Part shown: positions 28,975 to 36,932 of the stretch, piece after piece
Position numbering within the stretch: position 1 is the stretch's first letter
Layout: the number at the start of each line of letters is the position of its first letter
Source: a virus
DNA: 40,970 bases
IMG/VR virus record: IMGVR_UViG_3300033141_004983
Coordinates: 1 to 40,970 of that record
Reading direction: 5' to 3' (one strand)
Notes under the pieces: generated by a model
Told to the model about the DNA's origin: nothing
Database searches by the model: none
The model's input: only the letters and a program-made list of their open reading frames with translations
Position numbers and translations under genes: made by a program

Positions 28975-29825
28975 TAAAATATTCTCGCATTTATTTGAGT
29001 TGACCAAGGATTATCGTGTGTATCACCTGTATGGATTAGTTTATCAATCCGGTATATTCCTTTATTTCTAATAGGTGGTATTTTTCTAAAAAATAAATTA
29101 CCAACATTTATTTTTTCACTTATTGATTCCACTTTAATTGTTCTTGCTAATTTTAATTCAGGAAGTAAAAGATGAGAAACATTAATCCCAACTTCAGTCC
29201 TTTCTGGGCTTCCAATCATCCCACTTCCCTGATTTATTACTACAGGTGGAACATCACTAAGCGGAAAACCAGTTGGAGTTGTTTCAATTACTTCATCATT
29301 TACAGAATATTCAAAACCACAGTCTTTAGATATTTTATCAAGCCAATCTTTAATATTTCCAGACAGCTGTAATTCCCTCAGTAATGATTTTTTACCAGAT
29401 AAACAATTTTTTAATCCTTCTGTAGCTCCTTTTGAAATCCCTTGCATTTGCCCAACCAGTTCATTATATATTTGTTCAGTATCTACTCCAGCTGGTAAAG
29501 TTTTATTTATTGTAGCAGTACTTAATATATTTATTCCATCAGCAGCAAATATTTCACTGATCCAATCTGTACCAATTTTTAAATGAACAACATTTATTAT
29601 ATCTCCAGTAAAAAGTAATGGAATAGAATTATCTTCATATCCAGTATATAATTGAAGTTTTAATCCTTTTACTTCAATATTATTTCTACTGCTCTCAGAT
29701 AGGTTATATATTTTTATATTTCCAAGATTTGGATATCCAACCAAACTTTTTTCAATTTTAAAATTGATTCTTAAATCAATTATTTCAAATCCTGGTATTA
29801 AAATTTTTACTTTCCTATTAAACAT
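28974..29825 (-). CDS. Baseplate hub protein (gp27/gpD-like)
   Basis: 283 residues. The beginning MFNRKVKILIPGFEIIDLRI and FKIEKSLVGYPNLGNIKIYN is the start of the phage hub family found in Pam3-like tails. LQLYTGYEDNSIPLLFTGDI is a second conserved hub piece. The hub forms the trimeric platform on which the spike sits. It starts with ATG at 29825, overlaps the plug gene end by 8 nt and has only a weak binding site, so it is probably translated by coupling. Confidence 0.8.
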   Translation of the reverse strand: MFNRKVKILIPGFEIIDLRINFKIEKSLVGYPNLGNIKIYNLSESSRNNIEVKGLKLQLYTGYEDNSIPLLFTGDIINVVHLKIGTDWISEIFAADGINILSTATINKTLPAGVDTEQIYNELVGQMQGISKGATEGLKNCLSGKKSLLRELQLSGNIKDWLDKISKDCGFEYSVNDEVIETTPTGFPLSDVPPVVINQGSGMIGSPERTEVGINVSHLLLPELKLARTIKVESISEKINVGNLFFRKIPPIRNKGIYRIDKLIHTGDTHDNPWSTQINARIF

Positions 29826-30102
29826 TTTTATTATTTACTTCAAGTAAAAATGATTCAAGAGTTTGCCTTTCTGGATCAGTTTCATTTTCGCTTTTTAAAT
29901 CAAAAAGTATTTGAGGATATTGTCTGAGCAAATATTCCTGTGTTATTATTTTTATTCCATACACAAGTATATTTCCATCAGCATCTTTTATATCAAGAGT
30001 CCAAAAGCCAATCTCATTCCACAATTGCCTAAAAATATATATAGTATCAGATATGGAAATATTAAAATTTTCTTCAGGATTATTTGTCAATGGTAAATAC
30101 AT
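29818..30102 (-). CDS. Baseplate plug protein, Pam3 gp18-like
   Basis: 94 residues. The sequence YLPLTNNPEENFNISISDTI, YIFRQLWNEIGFWTLDIKDA and DGNILVYGIKIITQEYLL matches small plug proteins of the cyanophage Pam3 baseplate type (DUF6983-like) that sit at the base of the tail tube near the hub. The place between the Dit-like protein and the hub is the same. ATG overlaps the preceding stop as TAATG with GGTGGAG upstream. Confidence 0.75.
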   Translation of the reverse strand: MYLPLTNNPEENFNISISDTIYIFRQLWNEIGFWTLDIKDADGNILVYGIKIITQEYLLRQYPQILFDLKSENETDPERQTLESFLLEVNNKNV

Positions 30103-30635
30103 TATACTCCACCCAACCCTTTTAACCCACCAGAAATAGCTGGAACCATTTTATCTGCTATATTTGAATCATTGAATTGTTCTTCGGTTATTATCTCTGC
30201 TCCAGCAAAAATAATTTCTTTCATAGTAGCAGTAAAAAATAAACCTTTTGAAGTATCCTTATCTTGACTTTCTGTAATGCTAATTATTACTACATTTCTG
30301 TATTCCTTTAATCCTTGGACTAAAGTAAATGGAGTTTTATTTATTTGAATTTCCAGTAGTTCTTCCCATGCTTCTTTGCTCTTTGAAGTATTCTTTGAAA
30401 AAATAGATGGTGCTCTTAAAAACTGACCAACCTTGCTGGAACTAATATCACTGACAACTCCAGCTACAGTAAATGTCATAGGCTCAGTAATAATATGATC
30501 ATTTATATTAGCGCCAAATTCAACTGGATTTTCTGTTACTCTTACAGTAGCAGATGCACTTTCATTTATAATTATATCAAGAGAAACAGTTGATATAAAA
30601 TTCCCTTTTTTAAAAAATAGTTGGGCAATAGACAT
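30102..30635 (-). CDS. Dit-like baseplate tail protein
   Basis: 177 residues. An N-terminal domain with VSLDIIINESASATVRVTEN, PVEFGANINDHIITEPMTFT and the last part EAWEELLEIQINKTPFTLVQ is the Dit-like / phage tail protein pattern that follows tape measure genes in Mu-like and Pam3-like phages. It joins the tail tube to the hub. ATG at 30635 follows the tape measure stop directly (TTTTAAATG). Length is usual. Confidence 0.8.
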   Translation of the reverse strand: MSIAQLFFKKGNFISTVSLDIIINESASATVRVTENPVEFGANINDHIITEPMTFTVAGVVSDISSSKVGQFLRAPSIFSKNTSKSKEAWEELLEIQINKTPFTLVQGLKEYRNVVIISITESQDKDTSKGLFFTATMKEIIFAGAEIITEEQFNDSNIADKMVPAISGGLKGLGGV

Positions 30636-32096
30636 TTAAAATTCCACCTGTGATTCCAAATTGGTTTGAGCTCCACTATACTGCTCATTTAAAACATCCT
30701 TAACCACCTGTCTTACTTTATCTGTATCCCCACCATTTATACTTATTGATACATTTGGTTTATTTACAGTAGTATTTGATGTGGCAGTATTTTGAATAGA
30801 ATTTGCTGAACGAGCTTGACCTGTTATCTCACCAGCTAAAGGAATTGATGCTATACCCATTCCTGGAATTTTATTAATCAGATCAATAGCACTATTTAAA
30901 GGTCTAATAAAAAAATCAGTTATAGCATTTCCAGCATCTTCTATCATCAGCAGCATACCTTCAAATGCTACATCACCTTCAGTAAAAATTAATTCCCATC
31001 CATCTTTTATCATAGTAAGTAAATCAAGAGTGGTTCTTAAAACTGCATCAAGTATAGGAAATTCATTTGCCAATTGACCAATAGCAGAATCCCCACCTTC
31101 AGCAAATTTTATAATATCTTCAAGCAGAAGAAGTATTGCTGCAGCCGTCGCAACTATTAAAATAGGCATCAGCAAAGCAGAAGCATTCATAGTAAGTAAT
31201 AATCCGGTGACCACTATAATCGTATTTTTTAATCCTCCCATAGCCTTAATCAGACTTAAAACAACCCCTACAACACGCCGAACAACGTTAAAAACTATCT
31301 TAATACTACCTACCACCCTATCTAAAAAAAGGCTTAAATTTTGTTGTATAATAGCTTTATTTACTTTGAACCATTCTATGAATAATCCATTAGATTTATT
31401 AAATTGTTTAATTAATCTTGTACCAATAGCATTAGCAACTCCAGAAACCACTTTGGTTACTCTTAACATTTCATCATTAAAATCAGCCGCAGCTTTAGCA
31501 GCATCCTGATCAATAACAAAACCAAGTTCCCTTGCTTCTTCTCTCTGCTTTTTTATTGCTTCACTACCCTGCTGAATAGCCAGAAGTAAATCACTACCAA
31601 TCCCAAGTTTTTGAGCAAACTCTAATTTCTCAGCTTGAGTACCTAAACCAGATATGGCATCTGAAACATCATTGAGCATTATATCCGCTTCTTTAAGCCT
31701 TCCATTGGCATCTGTTACAGATATTCCAAGCATACCAAATACTTCAACTCCAGCACCTATTCCTCTGGAAGCTTCTGAAGATATTCTGGCAAGATTTTCT
31801 AAAGAACTATTCATGGAATCAATAGAGCCACCATTCAGCTCAGCAACAAAACCAAGTTCTTGTAAGGCTTTAATATCAACCCCAGTTCTTTGGGCAAATT
31901 TTCCAAGCTCATCATTTGATGCAGCTATCTTTTTTGTAAACATAAAAATAGCAGTAGCAGCAGCAGTAGCTCCAGCTACAATAGCAGTTAAGCCCTTAAC
32001 AGCAGACCCAAGAAAATCATCAAATTTTTCTAATTTTTCATCATCAACATCAAATGATAATTTAGTTATCAAATTTTCAATTACTGTATCAGCCAT
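30636..32096 (-). CDS. Tape measure protein (short)
   Basis: 486 residues, short for a contractile tail, implying a short tail (about 0.15 nm per residue gives some 70 nm). The N terminus has helical stretches (NLITKLSFDVDDEKLEKFDD), a small Ala-rich hydrophobic run, TGVDIKALQELGFVAELNGG, and long coiled-coil helices. Around residues 285-335 there are strongly hydrophobic runs (IIVVTGLLLTMNASALLMPI, IVATAAAILLLLEDI) that could insert in the host membrane. The C terminus is amphipathic and ends DVLNEQYSGAQTNLESQVEF. ATG overlaps the -1 frame of the chaperone (TAATG) with AAGGA upstream. Confidence 0.85.
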   Translation of the reverse strand: MADTVIENLITKLSFDVDDEKLEKFDDFLGSAVKGLTAIVAGATAAATAIFMFTKKIAASNDELGKFAQRTGVDIKALQELGFVAELNGGSIDSMNSSLENLARISSEASRGIGAGVEVFGMLGISVTDANGRLKEADIMLNDVSDAISGLGTQAEKLEFAQKLGIGSDLLLAIQQGSEAIKKQREEARELGFVIDQDAAKAAADFNDEMLRVTKVVSGVANAIGTRLIKQFNKSNGLFIEWFKVNKAIIQQNLSLFLDRVVGSIKIVFNVVRRVVGVVLSLIKAMGGLKNTIIVVTGLLLTMNASALLMPILIVATAAAILLLLEDIIKFAEGGDSAIGQLANEFPILDAVLRTTLDLLTMIKDGWELIFTEGDVAFEGMLLMIEDAGNAITDFFIRPLNSAIDLINKIPGMGIASIPLAGEITGQARSANSIQNTATSNTTVNKPNVSISINGGDTDKVRQVVKDVLNEQYSGAQTNLESQVEF

Positions 32097-32664
32097 TACT
32101 TCCTTTTATTCTGAAGATATATTTTTTCTTCTTCTATGTCAAGTACTTCATTTAAATAATATGCATCAGATAAACTATATACTGTTTTTAATTCATGTAG
32201 GGTTGCCATTTTTCCATTTATTAATCGAGCTATAAAAGGGTCAACATTTAATTTTCTGGAGTCAGACTTTCCTTTTTTATAGTGGGCAAATCTGACTTTT
32301 TGAACTCCCCCAGGTTAAAATTTACCTCCATTATAAAGCCAACAACCTTCCACATCTCAAATGGCTTACCTGCAAAATGAGTAGAAAAATCTACTACTTT
32401 TGGGACATCTCCATCCTGTATAAATACTCCTTTTTCAAAAAGCAGTAATACAAGACCATTTACCAGCTCATCATCAAAATTTTCCATCAGTTTAGGAATC
32501 AATGCAGCCAATTTTTCTTTTATGGGCTTATCCATATCCATTAAAGGAAGTGCCCCTTTGCCCAAGAGTCTGATTAGCTTAGTCTGTACTTTCAATGCTC
32601 TCATAGCATCCATCTGAGTCACCAGATAAATAGTAGTCCCAATTGATTTACTTTTCTGTTCCAT
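32096..32664 (-). CDS. Tail assembly chaperone, -1 frameshift fusion product
   Basis: The predicted long chaperone (lambda GT-like). Translation begins at 32664, reads the zero frame to the slippery A AAA AAG at 32278-32272, slips back one base, and continues as GKSDSRKLNVDPFIARLING, then KMATLHELKTVYSLSDAYYL and NEVLDIEEEKIYLQNKRK, stopping at TAA 32098-32096, which overlaps the tape measure ATG. The downstream frame has no start of its own with a binding site, fills the whole gap to the tape measure gene and is open from the slip site. About 189 residues. It would bind the tape measure during tail assembly. Confidence 0.85.
32248..32664 (-). CDS. Tail assembly chaperone, short zero-frame product
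   Basis: 138 residues. MEQKSKSIGTTIYLVTQMDA then MRALKVQTKLIRLLGKGALP, helical, ending KKESLTPEN. It sits between tube and tape measure, the fixed place of this chaperone, and resembles phage TAC proteins of Mu-like tails. AAAGGA lies before the ATG at 32664. It is the major product; a fraction of ribosomes make the longer fusion. Confidence 0.88.
   Translation of the reverse strand: MEQKSKSIGTTIYLVTQMDAMRALKVQTKLIRLLGKGALPLMDMDKPIKEKLAALIPKLMENFDDELVNGLVLLLFEKGVFIQDGDVPKVVDFSTHFAGKPFEMWKVVGFIMEVNFNLGEFKKSDLPTIKKESLTPEN
32272..32278 (-). promoter_or_regulatory. Programmed -1 frameshift site A AAA AAG
   Basis: On the minus strand the zero frame reads ATA AAA AAG GAA; the heptamer A AAA AAG allows both tRNAs to slip back one base. 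This is the most efficient type of slippery heptamer in E. coli-like ribosomes. A Shine-Dalgarno-like stimulator is not obvious, and a downstream stem is weak. Confidence 0.85.
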
Positions 32665-32680
32665 ATTTTCCTTTCAAATA

Positions 32681-33103
32681 TTACACAATAGCAGGAGTTA
32701 AAAAATCACCTCTGAATACCCATTCCATGGTATTTATATTCTGGCCACGGATAACCGTTGGATATTTTCGTATCCAAGCATTATTGATAACATAAGTTTC
32801 ACCAGTCTCTTTATCCTCAACAACAAGCGGATTCACTCCTGTACCAAGTTCTTTATCTGCATTATAAATTACAGTTAACTCTTTATTACTTCCTGAGTTC
32901 TGAAGTAATTTAACAGTAACTGTACATCGATTATCATTTGACTGCGACCTGACAACATCTCCTTTAGCTCCAGCCAGATCATTAAATTGATCAGCCTCAT
33001 ATTCAATATTCACTACATCATCACCATCTGCATATCCTTGAAGCTCAAGAATACCAAAAATTACATTTACATTAGTAAATGAAAAAGTTTTAAATCCTGG
33101 CAT
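32681..33103 (-). CDS. Tail tube protein, DUF3277
   Basis: 140 residues. KTFSFTNVNVIFGILELQGY, then DDVVNIEYEADQFNDLAGAK, the central RSQSNDNRCTVTVKLLQNSG and the C-terminal WVFRGDFLTPAI are the DUF3277 tube signature. It forms stacked hexamers inside the sheath. ATG with AAAAGGAG upstream. It follows the sheath gene, as usual. Confidence 0.92.
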   Translation of the reverse strand: MPGFKTFSFTNVNVIFGILELQGYADGDDVVNIEYEADQFNDLAGAKGDVVRSQSNDNRCTVTVKLLQNSGSNKELTVIYNADKELGTGVNPLVVEDKETGETYVINNAWIRKYPTVIRGQNINTMEWVFRGDFLTPAIV

Positions 33104-33142
33104 ATCATTCTCCTTTTATTAACACAAATTAAAATGGATTAA

Positions 33143-34618
33143 TTATATAAAAACTGTTCCACGAACCACAACTTTATTTATACCACCCTGAAGTTCTGCT
33201 GTAAAAGTTCCATCAGGAAGTAGTCTGTCATCTCTATCTGATTGAGATACTTCTGATCTTTTTGGGAAAGAAGTAATGATTGAGCCTACTACTAAAATGC
33301 CCTGCTTTACTCCATATTCATCAAGTCTGCTTCTTAACCTTGTATCAGCAGTAGTAATCCCAGCATTGGTAAAAGGAATAATGTCTTTTTCAAGGAATAA
33401 AGACATCAGACCTTCCTCAGTTCTGGCTTGAAGGAAATCAATATTCCTTATGATGTCAATGAATTCTCCTTCCTTATCTACATTTTTACCACCACCCATA
33501 GTTCCAAGATAAACAAAATCAGCAGCAAGCACAGTAGTATAGACATTACAATTTACATCCAAAGCAGCATCCTTTTGAAGCTCAGATAGTACTACAGCAG
33601 GTATGTTTACTTCAGCACCTTCTGCTATTCCTGCCAATTCTTTAAAAGCCCAGTTTGTTGATCCAACATCTTTAGGTAATTGCTGCCCCATCCAAGAAGT
33701 ATCTGGATAAAGATTAGAATTATCATGATAAATTCCTGCTGACCTTTTATAATTAGCATTTTTGAGATAATACATAAATGTTGAAGTATCATCCAAAATT
33801 AAAGTATTGGCATCATTTGTAGCTATAAGGAACATTTTTCTTCTGCTTTCAATCTCATCAGCCATATCTTCAGTTACTGTATCATCACGAAATTCCTTTA
33901 AAGCACCCATAGCATACCAATCACTATTTACATTTTCAATAGCAGTAATAGCAGCAGCAAATTCTTCAGCTATCTGACCTTGGGAAAGAATTGAACCACC
34001 AAGATTAGTTGGCCCAACCAATACATCCCCATCCAAATAATCACTTCCGCTTATATCTACTCCTGTGCCCTCTGGTGTTAAAAGAGTAATAGTGGAAGAT
34101 GCTCCTGTACTGGCACTAACAAAACAAAAGCGATTAATTAAGAAATAACAATCACCATCTACTCCAAGAGCAGTATCAATTACTGTTGCTACATCAGCCA
34201 TACTGGTAACTGAATGAAAATCAAGTCCAGTTAAATCAACATCCGCAGTATCTATTACTACAGTCAAAGTGCCAGTTGTTACAAGTTTCCAAACTTCCAA
34301 ATCAGTTTCAGGTGAACTACCACACTCCAGAAGGGCAGCAATAGCATCATCTACAAACCTACCAAATTGAATTTCATTCGGCTGATTCTCCAGGAATGGG
34401 TCTTGGAAGAAAAAGGCATCAGCAGCTAAAGACTCTTCAGAATCATCTCCAAAAAAGGCATCAACTGCAGCAGCCGAAAGAAAACTCTTATGCCTTACTG
34501 TGGAAGAAAGTAAAAGTGAATTAGTAATCATCATTAAAATTCCAAAACCAGCAGCTGATACTCTGGGGGTATCTTTTCTAATCTCTACATCAACAAATCT
34601 TTTTATAGGTCTTGTCAT
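33143..34618 (-). CDS. Tail sheath protein, DUF3383
   Basis: 491 residues. TRPIKRFVDVEIRKDTPRVS and the FGILMMITNSLL start, then the domain SAAAVDAFFGDDSEESLAAD and a long C-terminal region with NPLVVGSIITSFP-type segments (QGILVVGSIITSFPKRSEVS, SDRDDRLLPDGTFTAELQGG) identify the DUF3383 sheath family. The C-terminal arm LPDGTFTAELQGGINKVVVR makes the inter-subunit mesh. Forms the contractile sheath. ATG at 34618 with AAGGAG upstream. Confidence 0.94.
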   Translation of the reverse strand: MTRPIKRFVDVEIRKDTPRVSAAGFGILMMITNSLLLSSTVRHKSFLSAAAVDAFFGDDSEESLAADAFFFQDPFLENQPNEIQFGRFVDDAIAALLECGSSPETDLEVWKLVTTGTLTVVIDTADVDLTGLDFHSVTSMADVATVIDTALGVDGDCYFLINRFCFVSASTGASSTITLLTPEGTGVDISGSDYLDGDVLVGPTNLGGSILSQGQIAEEFAAAITAIENVNSDWYAMGALKEFRDDTVTEDMADEIESRRKMFLIATNDANTLILDDTSTFMYYLKNANYKRSAGIYHDNSNLYPDTSWMGQQLPKDVGSTNWAFKELAGIAEGAEVNIPAVVLSELQKDAALDVNCNVYTTVLAADFVYLGTMGGGKNVDKEGEFIDIIRNIDFLQARTEEGLMSLFLEKDIIPFTNAGITTADTRLRSRLDEYGVKQGILVVGSIITSFPKRSEVSQSDRDDRLLPDGTFTAELQGGINKVVVRGTVFI

Positions 34619-34629
34619 AGCTCATCTCC

Positions 34630-35148
34630 TTATGGTTTTTTAATTGTTGTAGTATATCCATCATCATTAATATTATTTGTTATCTGAATTTTCTGAATAG
34701 TCTCAATATTTTCTTTATCTAAAGAACGAGTAAAAAAGAAACAATCAAACTGTGCTCTTTCTTCAAATTGTTTATTTACTTCTTCAGGAATTTCATTTAC
34801 AACATGGGCTTTATGAAAACCTAAGCCACCAGCAAAAAGTTGATCAGTAACAGTTACCCTTCCCAAGCTATCTTTTAATTTTGTGGCTAAAGTAAAAGCA
34901 CCTGTCCCATAAGTATTAATACTTAAAAAAATATCATCCACAGTAGAATATTTTACATCAATAGATTTATTCTCAAGCAAAGTTGCTTCTGATTCTTTTA
35001 ATCCTATTTGAACTGTTTGAGAAACATCTATAATTACATAAGGCAAAGCTGGTCTGGGAGCATTTGGTGGAGTAAAAATAACTCTCCCAGCAGTTATTCC
35101 AAAAACCCATATATACAATGTATTTTCTACTGATTCGATATTAATCAT
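34630..35148 (-). CDS. Neck/tail terminator protein, LIC_12616/gp12-like family
   Basis: 172 residues. The pattern INIESVENTLYIWVFGITAG, FTPPNAPRPALPYVIIDVSQ (the PNAPRP-x-LPY motif) and the later FHKAHVVNEIPEEVNKQFEE then RAQFDCFFFTRSLD is typical of phage neck terminator proteins of this family. It caps the tail tube and connects it to the neck. It lies between the connector proteins and sheath. ATG at 35148 with AAGGA upstream. Confidence 0.85.
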   Translation of the reverse strand: MINIESVENTLYIWVFGITAGRVIFTPPNAPRPALPYVIIDVSQTVQIGLKESEATLLENKSIDVKYSTVDDIFLSINTYGTGAFTLATKLKDSLGRVTVTDQLFAGGLGFHKAHVVNEIPEEVNKQFEERAQFDCFFFTRSLDKENIETIQKIQITNNINDDGYTTTIKKP

Positions 35149-35160
35149 TAATTATTCCTT

Positions 35161-35229
35161 AAAACCACAGCCTTTAAATCGTGTATATCAAACTTTCTTA
35201 ATCCTACCTATATAAAGGTATAGGCTTTT
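35161..35229 (+). repeat. Dispersed element, copy 5, in the late region
   Basis: AAAACCACAGCC at 35161, GTGTATATCAAAC at 35181, then 14 nt after TATATCAAA comes CCTATA-TAAAGG-TATAGG (35207-35224), followed by CTTTTTTAT. It fills the 81-bp gap between the head-tail connector and terminator genes, which run on the minus strand, so the element is in the opposite orientation to transcription. The best match is copy 4 at 23007. Confidence 0.65.
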
Positions 35230-35583
35230 TTATCGTCTTATAGCTATGGCCTTATGATAACCACCTATGTATCTGTGGGCAACATTATACACCAACCAAT
35301 TTTTACTTTTATATAAAATAATATCACCTTTAGTAGTAGTACCAACTTGAGGTATTAATTCAAATTTGGTATGAATCTTAATAGCTTCTTCAGTTCTTTC
35401 CCCTTCGGCAAGTACTTTTAAATCAGCTGGAGTAGCATTCTGAATAACTCCTGAAAAAGAAAGGGCTGAAGGAGTACCAGCAACCCATCTTCCAGATACA
35501 TAACTCCCAGCATTTCTTGTTCCAGTTACTGTTTGTAAAAAGCCAGCAAAGGCTGCAGAAACATCATTAAAATTCTCACTCAT
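35230..35583 (-). CDS. Head-tail connector (head closure) protein
   Basis: 117 residues. Typical of head-closure proteins of the phage connector group: SYVSGRWVAGTPSALSFSGV, a beta-rich barrel (KIHTKFELIPQVGTTTKGDI) and the ending YNVAHRYIGGYHKAIAIRR. Attached to the portal, it seals the head and receives the tail. ATGA overlap with the preceding gene; GAGG upstream. The assignment is from fold pattern and order. Confidence 0.7.
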   Translation of the reverse strand: MSENFNDVSAAFAGFLQTVTGTRNAGSYVSGRWVAGTPSALSFSGVIQNATPADLKVLAEGERTEEAIKIHTKFELIPQVGTTTKGDIILYKSKNWLVYNVAHRYIGGYHKAIAIRR

Positions 35584-36032
35584 CTATTTACCTCATAAGT
35601 AATAGAATTTTTTAATTGGCCAGTATCAATAAGCGGATTGCTTGACCCTTTTGCTTCTATTGTTTCTGGAGTATTTGGTGGGGAAGTAATTGAAACAATT
35701 TTTTGGCTTATGACATCAGACATAAATTCACCTAACAATCCCAATCCAGCTTCCATTTTTATTTTTCCATTTACTATTTGTTTTAAAAGTTTTTTCTGTA
35801 GTGCTATGATTTCCTTTTTCTTTGCCTGAATAGTACTTCTCATAAATGATCTTTCTGGTAAAGTAGCCGTACCATATTCATGGGCATATCCAATTCCTGC
35901 TACAGTAATATCTCCAGATGAATGCTTTCCAGCATCTATTATTCCAACATCAACAGTACCAGGAATTTTCACCCTATTCTTTAGGGCTTCAACCCCACCA
36001 TTTTTCTTTACTCTTTTAACTTTAGATGACAC
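35580..36032 (-). CDS. Neck / tail completion protein (Mu gpG, HK97 gp10-like)
   Basis: 150 residues. KVRVDVGIIDAGKHSSGDIT-like region TVDVGIIDAGKHSSGDITVA, then GIGYAHEYGTATLPERSFMR (the HEFGT-x-x-x-P-x-R-P-F motif of HK97 gp10/Mu gpG proteins), a long helix, and the C-terminal PLIDTGQLKNSITYEV (the second conserved piece). It joins the neck. The start is a GTG at 36032 with AGGAG 9 nt upstream; it overlaps the preceding gene by 11 nt. Confidence 0.9.
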   Translation of the reverse strand: MSSKVKRVKKNGGVEALKNRVKIPGTVDVGIIDAGKHSSGDITVAGIGYAHEYGTATLPERSFMRSTIQAKKKEIIALQKKLLKQIVNGKIKMEAGLGLLGEFMSDVISQKIVSITSPPNTPETIEAKGSSNPLIDTGQLKNSITYEVNR

Positions 36033-36384
36033 TTGCTGGGACTCCTAATGTTTTTCTCAAAGCCAAATATCTTTGGCCATAAGCAGTAGTCATATAAATT
36101 GCATCACTTTCATTCTTCGGCTGTGCTGTAGTAAAAGTAACAGACACACCATCTACTGTTCTACCAGCAATTGCTCCACCAGCAGAAGTAGTTGATCCAG
36201 CTTCAGTTTCAGTAGCCAACACCAGATAATGGGCAGTTAAATAGTACAAGCCAAGGTCATACTTTTCTCCCCAATATACTGCATTAAGAATAATGACGGA
36301 ATCATCAATAAATAGTTGAACCCTTGGATCACTCTCAGCAGCAAATTCTGGAAACCGAGTTTTAAAAGAAGCTGGATCAATCAT
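36022..36384 (-). CDS. Head-tail adaptor, DUF4054
   Basis: 120 residues. IDPASFKTRFPEFAAESDPR and VQLFIDDSVIILNAVYWGEK then YLTAHYLVLATETEAGST and the C-terminal TTAYGQRYLALRKTLGVPAS are the DUF4054 adaptor pattern (F-x-x-x-FPEF, GQ-x-Y). It attaches directly to the portal. ATG at 36384 with AAAAGGA upstream. Order after the capsid genes is standard. Confidence 0.92.
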   Translation of the reverse strand: MIDPASFKTRFPEFAAESDPRVQLFIDDSVIILNAVYWGEKYDLGLYYLTAHYLVLATETEAGSTTSAGGAIAGRTVDGVSVTFTTAQPKNESDAIYMTTAYGQRYLALRKTLGVPASVI

Positions 36385-36403
36385 AATATATTATCCTTTT
36401 ATT

Positions 36404-36820
36404 TTACTTCTTGCCTTTCTTTGGATCTTTTTCAGTCATGGACTTTTCAAGTTTCTCCATTGTTTTCTGAAGTTCTTTAATGGACTTGGCTTGGTCTTTG
36501 ATAAGTTCTGCTTGCCCAGAAATAGTTATATCATTTTGGCTAAGAGTTTTTTTCTGAGCCTTGACTATGCGCTGGGCTTTGTTCAAAATTTCATTTTTCT
36601 TTTTTGCAGCATCTGCTTCTTTTTTATCTTCAGGATTTAATTCACCACTTTCTATAACAGTCAGATACATTTTTTGATGGCCTAAGGCAGCAGGATTATC
36701 TTCAAAATATTTTCCAATTACCTTTTCATCAACAGTATTATGACCAGGGAAAAGCCGCAAATTTGGTAGCCCAACTGCCTTCAAAACAATTACTGCTTTT
36801 GCTTTATTTTTAACTATCAT
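36404..36820 (-). CDS. Hypothetical head-region protein with coiled coil
   Basis: 138 residues. The first half (VIVLKAVGLPNLRLFPGHNT) is a small beta domain like those of phage head-associated proteins of unknown role; the second half is a charged coiled coil (GQAELIKDQAKSIKELQKTM) and a basic tail EKDPKKGKK. It follows the RNA structure after the capsid gene and precedes the adaptor. AAAAAGGAG before the ATG. A head or neck accessory is likely. Confidence 0.65.
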   Translation of the reverse strand: MIVKNKAKAVIVLKAVGLPNLRLFPGHNTVDEKVIGKYFEDNPAALGHQKMYLTVIESGELNPEDKKEADAAKKKNEILNKAQRIVKAQKKTLSQNDITISGQAELIKDQAKSIKELQKTMEKLEKSMTEKDPKKGKK

Positions 36821-36851
36821 ATAGAATACTCCTTTTTAAAAATTAATTTTA

Positions 36852-36911
36852 AAAAAGTGTGCTCGATTTTTTCGCCACTTGTAACCGATAGTTTCAGTGG
36901 GCACACTTTTT
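36852..36911 (-). terminator. Structured RNA element after the capsid gene
   Basis: On the minus strand AAAAAGTGTGC (36911-36901) pairs with GCACACTTTTT (36862-36852) over 11 bp; within it CCACT pairs with AGTGG, and CGA pairs weakly with TCG. The T run after the outer stem makes it a likely terminator or attenuator just 22 nt past the capsid stop, which would raise capsid mRNA over downstream genes. A multi-branch RNA fold (riboswitch-like or processing site) is possible too. Confidence 0.75.
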
Positions 36912-36932
36912 AATTAAATATCAGCATCTTAA

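Noticed and set aside
31654-32235. Long plus-strand open frame of 193 codons opposite the tape measure gene
   Set aside because: Antisense shadow of a well supported gene; low-complexity Ser/Ala/Pro translation, no ribosome binding site.
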